Below, piece by piece: positions 6,074-6,769 of a stretch of 6,769 nt of DNA. Origin of the DNA: a candidate division SR1 bacterium CG_4_9_14_3_um_filter_40_9 (GTDB lineage: Bacteria > Patescibacteriota > Gracilibacteria > Absconditabacterales > Absconditicoccaceae); the NCBI GenBank assembly GCA_002791215.1, contig PFWQ01000038.1:1-6769 (forward strand), in the 5' to 3' direction. The notes beneath the pieces are model-generated. The model saw only the letters and a program-made list of their open reading frames with translations. It was not told the origin of the DNA and did not search any database. A program made the position numbers and the translations under genes. How positions within the stretch are numbered: position 1 is the first letter of the stretch; each line of letters opens with the position of its first letter.

Positions 6074-6098
6074 ACCCTGTGGAAGCGGGGTTTTTTTT
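6074..6098 (+). terminator. Rho-independent terminator
   Basis: ACCCTG (6074-6079) pairs with CGGGGT (6086-6091) across loop TGGAAG, with one G-T wobble, and leads directly into eight T residues (6091-6098). Polarity is plus. It would end a transcript reading through from sufS, giving a 3' UTR of about 330 bases, or end an independent RNA from the structured segment. Confidence 0.75.
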
Positions 6099-6125
6099 GA
6101 TATTTGAGCTTGCTGGGAGTATACT
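6097..6125 (+). promoter_or_regulatory. Sigma-70-type promoter of the coiled-coil gene
   Basis: TTGATA (6097-6102) and TATACT (6120-6125) are separated by the ideal 17 bases, the best promoter match in the window. The -35 box overlaps the last two T of the preceding terminator. Start of transcription near 6132 gives a leader of about 33 bases to ATG 6165, or about 93 to ATG 6225. Confidence 0.62.
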
Positions 6126-6164
6126 TGGAATGTAGAAACGTAAAAGTGCAAAAAATGTAAAAGA

Positions 6165-6769
6165 ATGGTCAAATCTATTTCTGTATTTATATTTTTATAC
6201 TATTTATACTTTTATGATAATATTATGGGTAATGGTGATAAAAAAATAGAGCAAGCTCCTGTGTTGAAAGAGGACGATAAAGTTCAATTGGAACAGCTGG
6301 CAAAGGATGCTGAAAAGAAAAATTTCGATACGAGCGCTGATATGAATCAGATCAAGACAAATATTGATGATATCAAGAAGTCCGTCACTGATCTTAAGAA
6401 AGATATGGAAGATTTGGAAAAAAATAAAAGCACTTTTACTAAAGAGATTGCTGATACAAGGGAAAAGGAAATTGAGGTTAAAAAAGCTGAAATCGAGCTG
6501 AAGAAAAAGGAGACTCAAGAATTGATCGCCAAAATCAGAAAAGAACGGGTGGATCTCAAACTTGAGACTTTGGATGATGTTACCAAGGCGTTGCTCACTG
6601 AGCAAAAGGCGAAAGATGAAGCTGCGCTTTTCCAATATGAAAAAGATCTTCAGGCTATCCAGCCAGAGAAAAAATGATTCCGAGAAAAAATAAAAAGTTG
6701 AGCTAGCAGAGCTCGAGAATGGGCGAAGGAGCATCCAGTTCCAACTGCTGGTATCGCCGTATGAGCAAC
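6165..6769 (+). CDS. Coiled-coil protein with possible ElaB/YqjD-like C-terminal anchor (partial, 3' end missing)
   Basis: Open from ATG 6165 to the window edge (201 codons) with TGA glycines at residues 171, 179 and 201; 6675 is not a stop. Residues about 4-20 are hydrophobic (VFIFLYYLYFY), then MGNGDKK begins a long, highly charged Lys/Glu-rich helix from about 35 to 170 with heptad-like spacing, probably a coiled coil. After it, GFREKIKSGASRAREWAKEHPVPTAGIAVGA resembles the basic tail leading to the glycine-rich membrane anchor of DUF883 (ElaB/YqjD) proteins (typically HPWxxVGIAAG). A transmembrane segment probably follows beyond the window. The start is uncertain: the hydrophobic N-terminus may be translated AT-rich leader, in which case ATG 6225 is the real start. 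The 6097-6125 promoter fits both. Function unknown; a membrane-tethered structural role is inferred. Confidence 0.75.

Noticed and set aside
6204..6734. Long minus-strand open frame opposite the coiled-coil gene
   Set aside because: It is the antisense shadow of Lys/Glu-rich codons, giving a Phe/Leu/Ser-rich translation, whereas the plus strand has a promoter, a coherent coiled coil and continuation through TGA.
92..6769. Mycoplasma-type code (UGA = Trp) or a window full of pseudogenes
   Set aside because: TGA sites coincide with conserved glycines, normal TGG codons encode the conserved Trp, and frames, catalytic residues and protein lengths are otherwise intact in every gene.

Overview
The window comes from an organism that reads UGA as glycine (translation table 25). 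Every recognisable gene is broken by in-frame TGA codons, and wherever the family is known the TGA falls on a conserved glycine: the GGPFG box of guanine deaminase, the PTGIG segment of the cysteine desulfurase, and the GG-x-PS and HTPLEV-x-GG motifs of a divergent PAP2 (DUF212) protein. Established knowledge links this code to Absconditabacteria (SR1) and Gracilibacteria (BD1-5), two groups of the Candidate Phyla Radiation. The sequence alone does not say which. All coordinates below assume that only TAA and TAG are stops; I count 47 in-frame TGA codons in eight genes.

Layout. Positions 1-91 hold a promoter. Positions 92-1553 are an AT-rich two-gene operon of unrecognised proteins: a 113-residue helical acidic protein, then a 370-residue protein with a helical first half and a strand-rich, barrel-like second half ending in Phe. 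Positions 1554-1750 hold a terminator hairpin and a second palindrome. Positions 1751-2359, on the minus strand, encode a secreted CAP/SCP-domain protein. A divergent promoter region (2360-2517) separates it from a plus-strand pair: a DUF212/YuiD-like membrane protein (2518-2970) and, overlapping by one base, an FtsQ/DivIB-like single-pass membrane protein (2970-3815). Four 10-bp tandem repeats carrying phased A-tracts and a TATAAT box lead into guaD (3885-4355). A cluster of three GC-rich hairpins resembling a REP/BIME element (4361-4482) separates guaD from sufS (4517-5758). A non-coding stretch of about 400 bases follows (5759-6164), with a strongly structured segment, a rho-independent terminator and a good sigma-70-type promoter. 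The promoter drives a coiled-coil protein (6165 onward) that runs off the window.

How the genes fit together. This is not one pathway. It mixes cell-envelope functions (CAP protein, DUF212, FtsQ-like), purine salvage (guanine to xanthine) and sulfur mobilisation for Fe-S clusters or tRNA thiolation. The first operon is the most AT-rich by eye and the heaviest user of UGA (21 UGA against 21 GGN glycine codons in the larger gene), and it is the least understood part. The short repeats (10-bp units before guaD, 7-bp units inside sufS, the REP-like hairpins, the structured segment after sufS) are the most unusual non-coding content.
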